This document shows positions 8,418-16,157 of a DNA stretch of 32,567 nucleotides, one piece after another. The DNA lies in assembly GCA_021296515.1 (NCBI GenBank), contig JAGWAH010000021.1:541-33107 (forward strand). Reading direction: 5' to 3'. The position numbers and the translations under genes were made by a program. The notes beneath the pieces were generated by a model. The model was not told the DNA's origin and searched no databases. It saw nothing but the letters and a program-made list of their open reading frames with translations. Every line of letters starts with the position of its first letter. The stretch's first letter is position 1. Source of the stretch: Acidobacteriota bacterium. Its GTDB lineage: Bacteria > Acidobacteriota > Vicinamibacteria > Vicinamibacterales > UBA8438.

Positions 8418-8975
8418 TCAATTGAACCGGTTCATCATCCTGTCGATGCCGTCCTCGACGAACGTCTCGACGGCGTCGGCGGCACGCTCGACGGCCGCCT
8501 CCATCTCCTCCTGCTCGTCCGCGCCGAATCGCGCGAGCACGTGGGCGGTCAGCGACCGCCGGGTGTCGCCCCGGCCCACCCCGATTCGCAACCTGGCGAA
8601 ATCGCCGGTGCCCAGGGACGCGATGATCGAGGCGAACCCGTTGTGGCCGCCGTCCGATCCGTTCTTCCGGCCGCGCAGCCGCCCCAGCGGCAGATTGACG
8701 TCGTCCGCCACCACGAGCAACGCCTCCGGCTCGATCCGGAAATAGTGGCGCAACGCCTGCACCGCCCCGCCGCTCCGGTTCATGTAGGTGAGCGGCTTGG
8801 CGAGCATCACACGGGCGCCGGGCCCGCGCTGCCGCGCCAGAACCGCGTCAGCCGGCGCGCTCTCGAAGCCCAGGTCGAGGCGCCTGGCCAGCACGTCGAT
8901 CACCTCGAAGCCGACGTTGTGGCGCGTCCCGCGGTACTGCGCGCCCGGATTGCCGAGGCCGACTATCAACCGCAC
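8418..8975 (-). CDS. pth: Peptidyl-tRNA hydrolase
   Basis: This 185-residue enzyme recycles peptidyl-tRNAs that drop off ribosomes. It has the family start RLIVGLGNPG (Asn in GLGNPG), the catalytic histidine in TRHNVGFEVID, the tRNA-binding KPLTYMNRSG and catalytic Asp in VADDVNLPLG, and GSDGGHNGFASI. Length is typical. Translation starts at GTG with an excellent GGAGG (8980-8984) 4 bases upstream. The extended bL25 frame overlaps the first 128 bases in another reading frame. The dispersed repeat ends 12 bases before the ribosome-binding site. It precedes rpsF by 57 bases. Confidence 0.96.
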   Translation of the reverse strand: MRLIVGLGNPGAQYRGTRHNVGFEVIDVLARRLDLGFESAPADAVLARQRGPGARVMLAKPLTYMNRSGGAVQALRHYFRIEPEALLVVADDVNLPLGRLRGRKNGSDGGHNGFASIIASLGTGDFARLRIGVGRGDTRRSLTAHVLARFGADEQEEMEAAVERAADAVETFVEDGIDRMMNRFN

Positions 8976-9720
8976 GCGGCCTCCATTCCCGACGGCGCAG
9001 ACTCCTAGCCCGACAATCGTCGCCTGCGGCTCCGATTGCCGCCCAGCCGGGCCTGACCAGGAGTCTGCACCGTTCTACGGCCCCGTCGCCTCCGTCGGCC
9101 TCGCCCTCGGCGCCTTCCGCCTCCGCCTCGGTCTCCTCCTCCTCGTCCTCGTCGGGCCCGGTCTTGGCCGTAGTCACGTGCACGAGCAGCGTGTCGCGAT
9201 CGCTCACCGGCGTCCAGTCCGCTCCTTCGGCCACGTCGCGGACCCGTACGCCGTCGCCGATCATCAGGTCGCTGACGTCGACGTCGACGTGCTCCGGGAT
9301 CTCGGCCGGCATGCACTCGATCTGGAATTCCCGGGTGACGAAGTCGAGCAGCCCGCCCTGCTGCTTGACGCCGGCCGCCTCGCCGTGAAGCGTCACCGGC
9401 ACCGTCACGACAATCGCCCTGTCCATCGCCAGGTGGAAGAGGTCGACGTGCAGCAGGGCATCGGTGACCGGATCGTGCTGGATGTCCTTGATCAGCACCT
9501 TCCCGGAATCGCTGCCGTCCACCTGCAGGTCGACGAGCGTGTTGATGCCCGACTCCGAATGCAGGATGCGCAGCACCGCCTTCGGGTCGATGTCCAGGGC
9601 CACGCTCTCCACCGGCGCCTTGCCGTACACAACGGCAGGCAACCGTCCCGTGCGCCGCAGCCGGCGCGCCTCGTTCTTGCCGCGCGTCTTCCGGGTGGCG
9701 GCGACCAAAGTGGCTTGCAT
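8848..9720 (-). CDS. rplY: 50S ribosomal protein bL25 (CTC form) with abnormal read-through tail
   Basis: This 5S rRNA-binding protein has an N-terminal L25 domain (about residues 1-92) and the CTC-type beta domain (about 95-185, LHVDLFHLAMDR, MIGDGVRVRDV). An acidic tail (DEDEEEETEAEAEG) then runs to about residue 213. Related proteins normally end after such a tail. Here the frame enters the dispersed repeat at residue 214 without a stop. It reads through it in a basic, Arg-rich sequence and continues over the pth start in another frame, ending at residue 290. The final 75 or so residues have no recognisable domain. Repeat insertion probably removed the native stop. An AGAGAAGAG precedes the ATG. 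Confidence 0.88.
   Translation of the reverse strand: MQATLVAATRKTRGKNEARRLRRTGRLPAVVYGKAPVESVALDIDPKAVLRILHSESGINTLVDLQVDGSDSGKVLIKDIQHDPVTDALLHVDLFHLAMDRAIVVTVPVTLHGEAAGVKQQGGLLDFVTREFQIECMPAEIPEHVDVDVSDLMIGDGVRVRDVAEGADWTPVSDRDTLLVHVTTAKTGPDEDEEEETEAEAEGAEGEADGGDGAVERCRLLVRPGWAAIGAAGDDCRARSLRRREWRPRAVDSRPRQSGRAVPRDAPQRRLRGDRRAGQAPRPGLRERAG
8997..9080. repeat. Dispersed structured repeat, copy 2 (3' end of rplY), with terminal inverted repeats
   Basis: The 72-base core (8997-9068) is bounded by perfect 10-base inverted arms, GCAGACTCCT and AGGAGTCTGC. They extend by four more matching bases on each side past one mismatch. An inner stem GGCAATCG/CGATTGTC (8 pairs, one G-U) gives a two-level hairpin. 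Positions 9008-9080 match copy 1 at 6843-6916 almost throughout. The arrangement resembles a REPIN or small MITE, but no helper transposase or target-site duplication was recognised. The bL25 frame passes through it. Confidence 0.82.
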
Positions 9721-9736
9721 CTCTTCTCTCTTCTCC

Positions 9737-10690
9737 CTACACGAACAGCGACGACACCGAAGTCTCCTGGTGGATGCTCTGGATGGCCCGGCCGAGCAAC
9801 CCGGCGACCGACAGCACCCGAACCTTGGGGGACCGCTCGAACTCCGGGCGCAGGGGAATCGTGTTGGTCACGATGAGCTTCTCGAGCGGGGAATCCTCCA
9901 CCCGCTCCAACGCGGGTCCCGAAAGCACGCCGTGCACCGCGCAGGCCATGATGCCGGCCGCCCCGCTCTTCTCGACCGCCCGCGACGACTGCTGCAGCGT
10001 TCCCGCCGTGTCGACGATGTCGTCCAGGATCACGCACACGCGGTCCCGGACCTCGCCAACGACGTGCATCACCTCGGCGTGCCCGTCCTCGGACCGGCGC
10101 TTGTCGATGATCGCCAGATCCGCGTCCAGCCGCTTGGCGTAGGCGCGCGCCCGCTCCACGCCGCCGGCGTCGGGCGACACGATCGTCACGTGGCCCCGGT
10201 AGCCGGCGCGCGTCAGGTAGTCGATGAACACCGGGGTCGCGAACAGGTGGTCGACCGGGATGTCGAAGAATCCCTGGATCTGCGCCTTGTGCAGGTCCAT
10301 CGTCAGCACGCGGTTGGCGCCGGCCGCGCTCACCAGGTTGGCGACCAGCTTCGCCGAGATCGGCACCCGCGGCTTGTCCTTGCGGTCCTGGCGGGCGTAG
10401 CCGTAGTACGGCATCACCGCGGTGATGCGGGCCGCCGAAGACCGCCGGAAGGCGTCGATCATCACGCACAGCTCGACCAGATGCTGGTCCACCGGCGCGC
10501 AGGTCGGCTGCACGACGAACACGTCGGTGCCGCGGATGTTCTCGTCGATCTGAAACGACACCTCGGTGTCGGAGAAGCGCCGCAGCGCCGCGCGGCCCAT
10601 CGGCACCCCGAGGACGCCGGCGATCTCCTCCGCCAGCGCCGCATGGGCGCTGCCCGCGAACAGCTTCAGATCTCCGTTGTGAGTCGGCAC
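9737..10690 (-). CDS. prs: Ribose-phosphate pyrophosphokinase (PRPP synthetase)
   Basis: This 317-residue class I enzyme makes PRPP from ribose 5-phosphate and ATP. Substrate motifs are present: FSDTEVSFQIDENIRG, the flexible-loop RQDRKDKPR, MDLHKAQIQGFF, and the PRPP-binding ILDDIVDTAGTL. The frame is open far upstream through the tRNA-Gln gene, so the start was set at GTG 10690. An AGGA lies 5 bases before it, and the resulting N-terminus (THNGDLKLFAGSAH) aligns with the family. PRPP feeds nucleotide synthesis and, here, the predicted polyprenyl phosphoribosyltransferase at 23172-24056. Confidence 0.96.
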   Translation of the reverse strand: MPTHNGDLKLFAGSAHAALAEEIAGVLGVPMGRAALRRFSDTEVSFQIDENIRGTDVFVVQPTCAPVDQHLVELCVMIDAFRRSSAARITAVMPYYGYARQDRKDKPRVPISAKLVANLVSAAGANRVLTMDLHKAQIQGFFDIPVDHLFATPVFIDYLTRAGYRGHVTIVSPDAGGVERARAYAKRLDADLAIIDKRRSEDGHAEVMHVVGEVRDRVCVILDDIVDTAGTLQQSSRAVEKSGAAGIMACAVHGVLSGPALERVEDSPLEKLIVTNTIPLRPEFERSPKVRVLSVAGLLGRAIQSIHQETSVSSLFV

Positions 10691-10739
10691 GGTTCCTCGT
10701 CGGCGCCGGGTCTCTGCGCGTTGCTGCGTCTCCCGCAGA

Positions 10740-10814
10740 TGGCTGGGGCGGAAGGATTCGAACCTTCGAATACGGGATCCAAAGTCCCGCGCCTTACCGC
10801 TTGGCCACGCCCCA
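10740..10814 (-). tRNA. tRNA-Gln (anticodon UUG)
   Basis: The minus strand folds as a cloverleaf. The acceptor stem is TGGGGCG/CGCCCCA, with G discriminator and encoded CCA (10740-10742). The anticodon stem CGGGA/TCCCG encloses loop CTTTGGA with anticodon TTG, and the T loop is TTCGAAT. It lies between ispE and prs. A tRNA-Gln at exactly this place is also typical of gammaproteobacterial ispE-prs loci. It is probably processed from the operon transcript. Confidence 0.96.
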
Positions 10815-10877
10815 TCGGCGCTCGCCGCACGGGCGGACGCACGGAGACGTCCGGCGCGCGGTGCGCGAACGGGGAGT

Positions 10878-11804
10878 TTAGTCGATGCGGGCGACGGCGG
10901 CAAGACGCGCGCAGGCGACGGCGTCGATGGTGCGGGTCAACAGCACCCCGCCGGGGGCGGCCACGATCGCGCGCAGCGCGCGACGCGCCTCCAGCGCCCG
11001 TGCCCGCGACGCGAAGAGGCCGAAGACCACCGAGCCGCTCCCGGTCAGCGCGGCGCGCAGGGCCCCCGCGGCCCGCAGGCGGGCGGCCAGCGCCCCGATC
11101 TCCACATGCCGCCGCCCGACCGGCGCCTCCAGGTCGTTGCGCAGCCGCCCGAGATCGCGGCGCCACCCCCCCGGCGCCCCGGCCTTCCCGCGCGGGCCGG
11201 CGGCGGCTTCGGGCGCGTCCAGGTCCCACCAGCGGTAGGCGTCGGCCGTCGAGACGCCGAACCCGGGCGCGGCCAGCACCACCCAGTACCCCTCCGGCGG
11301 CCGCAGCCGGCGCATCCGCTCGCCCCGGCCCGTCGCCAGCACCGTGCCGCCGCGCAGGAAGAACGGCACGTCCGATCCGACGTCCGCGGCGACTCCCTCC
11401 AGCCACCGCGCACTCGCCGACGGCGCCCACCACTGCCGCAACGCCCGCAGCGCGGACGCCGCGTCGCTGCTCGCGCCGCCGAGTCCCGCAGCGGCCGGAA
11501 CGCGCTTGCGAATCGACACGCCGACCCCGTCCGGGTCTCCCGGCCGCCCCGCGGCGCGCCAGAGCGCCGCCGCGGCGGTCCAGACCAGATTGCCCCGATC
11601 GGCGGGCACCTCGGGCGCGGCGGAGCGGACCGTCAGCGGACCGTGCCGCGGGGCAATCGTAAGCGTGTCGTGCAGCGCGATCGACTGCAAAATCGTCGAC
11701 ACCTCGTGGTAGCCGTCCGGGCGGCGCCGCAGCACCCGCAGGTCGAGATTGATCTTCGCCGGCGCGCGAACCCGCAGGCGGCCGGGCGAACGACGGCCGG
11801 TCAC
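10878..11804 (-). CDS. ispE: 4-diphosphocytidyl-2-C-methyl-D-erythritol kinase
   Basis: This 308-residue GHMP kinase phosphorylates CDP-ME in the MEP pathway, between the two activities of the IspDF fusion. The start APAKINLDLRVLRRRPDGYHE is diagnostic (catalytic Lys and Asn). The ATP-binding glycine loop is VPAAAGLGGASSDAASALRA, and the C-terminal GHMP motif is RAALTGSGSVVFGLF. The GTG start shares GTGA with the upstream lipoprotein stop, a 4-base overlap that implies coupling. Length is slightly above the family average. Confidence 0.95.
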   Translation of the reverse strand: MTGRRSPGRLRVRAPAKINLDLRVLRRRPDGYHEVSTILQSIALHDTLTIAPRHGPLTVRSAAPEVPADRGNLVWTAAAALWRAAGRPGDPDGVGVSIRKRVPAAAGLGGASSDAASALRALRQWWAPSASARWLEGVAADVGSDVPFFLRGGTVLATGRGERMRRLRPPEGYWVVLAAPGFGVSTADAYRWWDLDAPEAAAGPRGKAGAPGGWRRDLGRLRNDLEAPVGRRHVEIGALAARLRAAGALRAALTGSGSVVFGLFASRARALEARRALRAIVAAPGGVLLTRTIDAVACARLAAVARID

Positions 11805-12655
11805 GGCCTAGCCGCCGCGTCTCCGGCCGGCGGCGACGCCTGTTCCAGGGGCGACCCGCCGCGCAGGCCGCTCAGCGAGACCGGCGTGTAGTCCGCCGGC
11901 ACATCGACCTCGAACACGGCCGGGTGCAGGGTGATGTTCATGCTCACCCGCGACAGCGTCCCGGTCAGGTCGGCGCCGCCCCGCGGGCCGTCCATCCGGA
12001 TCCGGAGCCGGCGCGGCAGGCCGCGGACGTGCTCCGAGTACTCGACCGTCAGATCGCCCCGCCGGCCCGCGGCGACGACCTGCTCTCCGTCCGCGCCGCG
12101 CACGTACGCCGCCGCCCCGCCCTCCAGCTCCACCGTCACCGACCCATCGGGGTGGCGCCGGGCGGCGGTGGCGACCGGGTCCGGCGCAAGGCACCCGGTC
12201 AGCAGCGCATGCACGTCCGCGGGAGCCAGGGCCAGGCCGGCCAGCGCGTGCAGCACCTCCGCCGGCCGGGCGTCGCGCACCACCTGCCCGTCGCGCGGCA
12301 GCAGCAGAGTCGCGCTGTCGTCGCGCGCGACGAAGACGAACAGGGGCGCACCGAACGGCGCGAGGGCCTCGATGCGCAACGAGCCGGAACGCTCCGCCGC
12401 CGCCCGCATGCGGGTGCGCCGCAGCGTGGTGTCGCCCGACCGGCCGCCGAGCACGAGCAGGAACTCCATCGTGCGGACGCCGCGGCAGGGCACCGCGACC
12501 CGTTCCCAGAAGGCGGAGTGGTCGGGCAGCGGCACGCCCCCGCCGTCCGGCAGCTCGATGCCGCGGCGCGACGACGCGCAGGCCGCCGCGAGCAACGCGA
12601 CCGCGAGCACGGGGATTCGGAATCGCCGGAGTCCGGCGGGCGCACGAGCCGGCAC
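11801..12655 (-). CDS. LolB-like outer-membrane lipoprotein
   Basis: This is a 284-residue predicted lipoprotein. From the chosen GTG start the signal sequence is basic (RAPAGLRRFR), then hydrophobic, ending in lipobox LAAAC with acylated Cys26 and small residues after it. The remainder looks like a beta-rich LolA/LolB or DUF4292-type fold that binds lipoprotein acyl chains. The C-terminal region FEVDVPADYTPVSLSG is typical of that group. Position directly before ispE matches lolB in gammaproteobacteria. Sequence similarity is weak, so the family call rests on signal, size and position. The start is uncertain, because the frame is open further upstream inside the TPR gene. Confidence 0.62.
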   Translation of the reverse strand: MPARAPAGLRRFRIPVLAVALLAAACASSRRGIELPDGGGVPLPDHSAFWERVAVPCRGVRTMEFLLVLGGRSGDTTLRRTRMRAAAERSGSLRIEALAPFGAPLFVFVARDDSATLLLPRDGQVVRDARPAEVLHALAGLALAPADVHALLTGCLAPDPVATAARRHPDGSVTVELEGGAAAYVRGADGEQVVAAGRRGDLTVEYSEHVRGLPRRLRIRMDGPRGGADLTGTLSRVSMNITLHPAVFEVDVPADYTPVSLSGLRGGSPLEQASPPAGDAAARP

Positions 12656-12674
12656 GGGTCGTTCGCGGTGGAGA

Positions 12675-14636
12675 CTACCGATCGAGGCGGCGTTGCGCGT
12701 CCCTGATCTTGCGCTCGATCGCCGCGGGATCGATCTCCTCGCCGTCGCCGTCCAGCGCCCTCCGCCAGGCGGCGATGGCCTCGTCGTACCGCCCCAGCCG
12801 GTGGAGCAGATCGCCGAGGTGATCCTGAACCACGGAGTTGCGCTGCAACTGATCGCCGGCCGCGCGCAGCGGGGGCTCGGCCAGATCCAGCCGATCGAGC
12901 TTGAAGTACGCCCAGCCCAGGCTGTCGAGATAGGAGCCATTGTGCGGATCCCGCTCGACCGCGCGGGCGATGAGGGCCACCGACTCGTCCAGGCGCTCGC
13001 CCCGGTCGGCGAGCATGTAGCCCAGGTAGTTCAGCGCCTGCGCGTGCTCCGGATCCCGATCGAGCACCCGCCGGAACGCGCGCTCGGCGTCGGCGAACCG
13101 GTCGCTCTGCTCGAGGACCGCGCCGAGCAGGAACAGGATGGACGTCTCGCCCGGGAACTGCTGCTGCGCCGATTCCAGCACCAGGAGGGCTTCGCGCAGC
13201 CGGTCGTGCTCGCTGTAGAAGGACGCCAGGGCCAGATGCGCGCGCGGCACGTCCCGGTTCTCCGCGAGCAGATCCACAAGCAGATCCTCGCCCCGCTCCA
13301 GGTTGCCCCGCCGGCCGTACAGGTCGGCCTCGATGATGGCCAGCGTCAGGTTCCGGGGGCTCGCGTTGCGTGCCCGCGCCAGGAGCCGGGCCGCGTCGTC
13401 ATGGCGATCCCCGTCGACGTAGGCCTGCGCCAGCCGCGCCTGGAAACCGGGACTGGTGGGCATCAGCGACACCGCGTCCTCGTACACCTGCGTCGCTCCC
13501 TGGGGATCCTCGAGCCACTGGTACGCGCGCCCGAGCTGGTCCAGCATCTCGGCCAGCAGCCGCTGCGGGCGCATCGCGCGCGCCCGCTCCAGCACCGGCG
13601 CCAGCGTCTCGACGACGCGCTGGTACTCGTGCCGGCGCTCGAAAACCTGGGACAGCACGTAGGGTCCCCGCAGTCCGTCCGGCTCCAGCTCGATCAGCCG
13701 GCGGGCCGCCGACTCGGCCGCGTCGAAGTTGGTGAGGGCGATCTCCACCTCGGCCAGCATGTGGTAGCTGGCCGTGTCGCGGGGGCGCATCTCGAGGATG
13801 CCTTCGAGGACATCGCGGGCACGCGCGGCCTCGTCGCCCTCCAGCAGCGCCGCGGCCAGGCGGCGCCGGACCCCGGCGCTGCGCGGATTCAGGGCCACCG
13901 CGCCCCGGTAGGCCTCGGCGGCGTCGCGCCAGCGGCGGGCCTGCTCGTAGAGCTCGCCCAGACGCGCCAGCATCCGGTACGTGGGCCGGGTGCTGCCCAC
14001 CGCCTCCTCCAGCGTGCGGAGCGCTTCGTCGTGGCGGCCCGCCTGCTGGTAGGCCTCGGCCAGCAGGACGCTCGCCAGCGCGTAGGCGAGCTGATCCTTG
14101 GACAGGTCCTCGAGCAGCCCGATCGCCTCGTCCGTCGCGGCCGCCCGCAGATAGAAGCGCGCCAGCGTCAGCTCGACCTGCAGATCCGGCACCACCGACC
14201 CGCGCGCCCGCTCCAGGTGCTCGACGGCCCGGTCGACCTCCTCGCGCGTGCCCTCGCGCGTGGTGGAGGCCGCGGCGGCGTAGGCCAGCCCCAGCACGCG
14301 GTGGGCGGAGCGGTTGTCGGGCTCGCGGGCCAGCGCCTCCTCGGCGGCGTCCATGGCGTCGTCGGCGCGGCCGGCCCGGGCATACAGCGCGGCCAACTCG
14401 GCGAGCGGCTCGCCGGCCGCCGGATCCAGGCCGGCGGCCTCCCGGAACGCCCGGACGGCGCCCTCGGTATCGTCCAGCCCCTCCAGGTGCCGGCCGATCA
14501 TGAAACGGGCGTACGCCTCGGCGCGCGCCGGCGAGTCCGGTTCCGCGGGCGCCTGCGCGGCGGCAGGCCCGGCGATGACCGTAACGAGCACCGGAAACGC
14601 GACAGCCATGGATACAACGCGGGCCGTATAACACAT
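12675..14636 (-). CDS. Periplasmic tetratricopeptide-repeat protein
   Basis: This 653-residue protein has a signal peptide (MCYTARVVSMAVAFPVLVTV, cleavage near AAAQA) followed by near-continuous TPR helices. Units such as AYARFMIGRHLEGLDDTEGA, ALNYLGYMLADRGERLDESV and LDSLGWAYFKLDRLDLAE are canonical and number roughly fifteen by eye. The repeats run to residue about 640, then a short charged end. TPR proteins of this kind scaffold envelope complexes; the partner is unknown. The gene heads the minus-strand block, immediately upstream of the LolB-like lipoprotein. A GGAAG lies about 11 bases before the chosen ATG; Met at 14609 is an alternative start. Confidence 0.85.
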   Translation of the reverse strand: MCYTARVVSMAVAFPVLVTVIAGPAAAQAPAEPDSPARAEAYARFMIGRHLEGLDDTEGAVRAFREAAGLDPAAGEPLAELAALYARAGRADDAMDAAEEALAREPDNRSAHRVLGLAYAAAASTTREGTREEVDRAVEHLERARGSVVPDLQVELTLARFYLRAAATDEAIGLLEDLSKDQLAYALASVLLAEAYQQAGRHDEALRTLEEAVGSTRPTYRMLARLGELYEQARRWRDAAEAYRGAVALNPRSAGVRRRLAAALLEGDEAARARDVLEGILEMRPRDTASYHMLAEVEIALTNFDAAESAARRLIELEPDGLRGPYVLSQVFERRHEYQRVVETLAPVLERARAMRPQRLLAEMLDQLGRAYQWLEDPQGATQVYEDAVSLMPTSPGFQARLAQAYVDGDRHDDAARLLARARNASPRNLTLAIIEADLYGRRGNLERGEDLLVDLLAENRDVPRAHLALASFYSEHDRLREALLVLESAQQQFPGETSILFLLGAVLEQSDRFADAERAFRRVLDRDPEHAQALNYLGYMLADRGERLDESVALIARAVERDPHNGSYLDSLGWAYFKLDRLDLAEPPLRAAGDQLQRNSVVQDHLGDLLHRLGRYDEAIAAWRRALDGDGEEIDPAAIERKIRDAQRRLDR

Positions 14637-14731
14637 GCTCGCGATTCTTCCACAGGTCGGTCCCGGCGACAAGACCGGATTCCACGCGCCGGCCGCCACG
14701 AACCGCCACGACGGCGCGGCGCCGGCATTGC

Positions 14732-14740
14732 TGCTATAGT
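14732..14740 (+). promoter_or_regulatory. Extended -10 promoter for the plus-strand operon
   Basis: TGCTATAGT is an extended -10 element (TGn followed by TATAGT, 5 of 6 consensus) 12 bases before the Trm112-like start codon. No good -35 hexamer is visible 17 bases upstream, as expected when an extended -10 compensates. The 116-base gap holding it separates divergent genes (TPR protein at 14636 and Trm112 at 14753). Confidence 0.45.
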
Positions 14741-14752
14741 GAGAACTTGATC

Positions 14753-14923
14753 ATGGCTGTCGATCCGGAACTGCTCGCGATTCTCGCCTGCCCTGCCTGC
14801 AAGACGCCGGTCGCGCTCGTCAACGACGGCGCCGGGCTCAAGTGCGGCAGTTGCCGCCGCGTGTTCCCGATCAAGGACGACATCCCGGTGATGCTGATCG
14901 ACGAAGCCACCGTCGATTCGTGA
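14753..14923 (+). CDS. Trm112-family small zinc protein
   Basis: This 56-residue protein reads MAVDPELLAILACPACKTPV at its start and continues with a second Cys pair in LKCGSCRRVFPIKDDIPVML. The two CxxC pairs and the IKDDIPVMLIDEA ending are characteristic of bacterial Trm112/YcaR proteins, a one-zinc-ribbon fold. Eukaryotic and archaeal Trm112 activates methyltransferases. Bacterial copies often lie beside lipopolysaccharide genes and lack a defined role. GAGAA lies 6 bases upstream. Its TGA overlaps the GTG proposed for the next gene. Confidence 0.88.
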   Translation: MAVDPELLAILACPACKTPVALVNDGAGLKCGSCRRVFPIKDDIPVMLIDEATVDS

Positions 14924-16116
14924 TCGCCGCTCTCCGACGCACCGTCATGCCCCTGCGCCTGCCTGCCGCGTCGAGGCCGGACGCCGTCGGCTGGCCCGTG
15001 CTGCTGCTCTTCGTCTTCGCCCTGCCGCTGTCCATCGCGGTCTCGCAGATCCTGTTGACGGTGCTCGCCGGCGTGTGGCTGGCCGCCCGCGCGGACGGCG
15101 CCGAACGCTCCCCGGCGCCCGCGTTCTTCACGCCGCTGCTGGCCTATGCCGCGTGGACGGTCGCCGTCAGCGTGCCGTTCTCCCTCGCCCCGGCGACCAG
15201 CCTCGTCGAGTCGCGGGAGGTGCTGCTGTTCCTGGTGGCGCCGATCGTTCTCGCCTTCGCCCGCGGCGAGCGTGCCCGGACGGTGGTCACCGTGGCCCTG
15301 GCGGCCGGCGCGGTCAACGCGGTCGCCGGCATCGTGCAGTACGGCATCCTCCAGTACGACAACCTCGGACAGCGGCCCAGCGGGTCCATGGGGCACTACA
15401 TGACCTACGCCGGGCTCCTGATGCTGATGCTCTGCGCCGCCCTGTCCCGGCTGCTCTTCGACGCCCGCGACCGCGCCGGCGCCCTCGTCGTCCTGCCGGC
15501 GCTTTCGGTCGCCCTCGTCGTCACCCTGACCCGGAGCGCGTGGATCGGGGCCGCCGCCGCCGGCGGCCTGCTGCTCGTGCTGCGCGACCGCCGCCTGCTC
15601 GCGCTGGCCCCGGTCGCCGCCGTCGTCTTCCTCGCCGTCGCCCCGGCGCAGGTGACCGACCGCCTCTACAGCACGTTCGACCTGCGGGACCCGACCAATC
15701 GGGACCGGCTGGCGATGCTGACGGCCGGGGCCGGCATGGTCCGCGATCACCCCCTGACCGGTATCGGCCCCGGGCTCGTGGAGGAGGTCTACGCCGACTA
15801 CCGCCCCGCGAACGCGGTCAACGAGACGAACCCCCACCTGCACAACGTCCCGCTGCAGATCGCGGCCGAGCGCGGGCTGCCCGCGCTGGCCCTGTGGGTG
15901 TGGTTCGTCGCGGCGGCGGCGCGCGACCTCGTCCGCCGGCTGCCGGATCCCGCATCCCGCACCCTGGCCGCGGGCGCGTTGGCGGCGATGGCCGCCATGC
16001 TCGCGGCCGGGCTGTTCGAGTACAACTTCGGCGACTCCGAGTTCCTGATGCTGCTGCTGGTCCTCGTGACCCTGCCGGCATCGGCCGCGGCCGGTCCGGC
16101 GCCCCGGATCGGCTGA
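14920..16116 (+). CDS. O-antigen ligase / polymerase family membrane protein
   Basis: This 398-residue polytopic protein has about ten to twelve hydrophobic segments. A large extracytoplasmic loop carries GIGPGLVEEVYADY and the NPHLHNVPLQIAAERGLPAL segment. The HxHN-type histidine followed by E/RG in that loop is the Wzy_C (O-antigen ligase) hallmark, where the histidine is thought to be catalytic. Such proteins join undecaprenyl-linked glycans to lipid A core or polymerise repeat units. The GTG start at 14920 gives a GTGA overlap with the Trm112 stop; ATG 14947 is an alternative. Ligase and polymerase cannot be told apart from sequence alone. Confidence 0.82.
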   Translation: MIAALRRTVMPLRLPAASRPDAVGWPVLLLFVFALPLSIAVSQILLTVLAGVWLAARADGAERSPAPAFFTPLLAYAAWTVAVSVPFSLAPATSLVESREVLLFLVAPIVLAFARGERARTVVTVALAAGAVNAVAGIVQYGILQYDNLGQRPSGSMGHYMTYAGLLMLMLCAALSRLLFDARDRAGALVVLPALSVALVVTLTRSAWIGAAAAGGLLLVLRDRRLLALAPVAAVVFLAVAPAQVTDRLYSTFDLRDPTNRDRLAMLTAGAGMVRDHPLTGIGPGLVEEVYADYRPANAVNETNPHLHNVPLQIAAERGLPALALWVWFVAAAARDLVRRLPDPASRTLAAGALAAMAAMLAAGLFEYNFGDSEFLMLLLVLVTLPASAAAGPAPRIG

Positions 16117-16157
16117 ATCCGTCAAACCTGTCCGGTCGCTCGCACGTCCTTCAGATC

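Noticed and set aside
10724-10738. CTGCG/CGCAG stem after tRNA-Gln as a terminator
   Set aside because: Only five pairs with no U-run, and prs must be transcribed through it; at most a processing signal.
10691-10903. N-terminal extension of prs reaching across the tRNA-Gln gene
   Set aside because: The extra residues are translated tRNA sequence. The GTG at 10690 has a proper ribosome-binding site and gives the family N-terminus.
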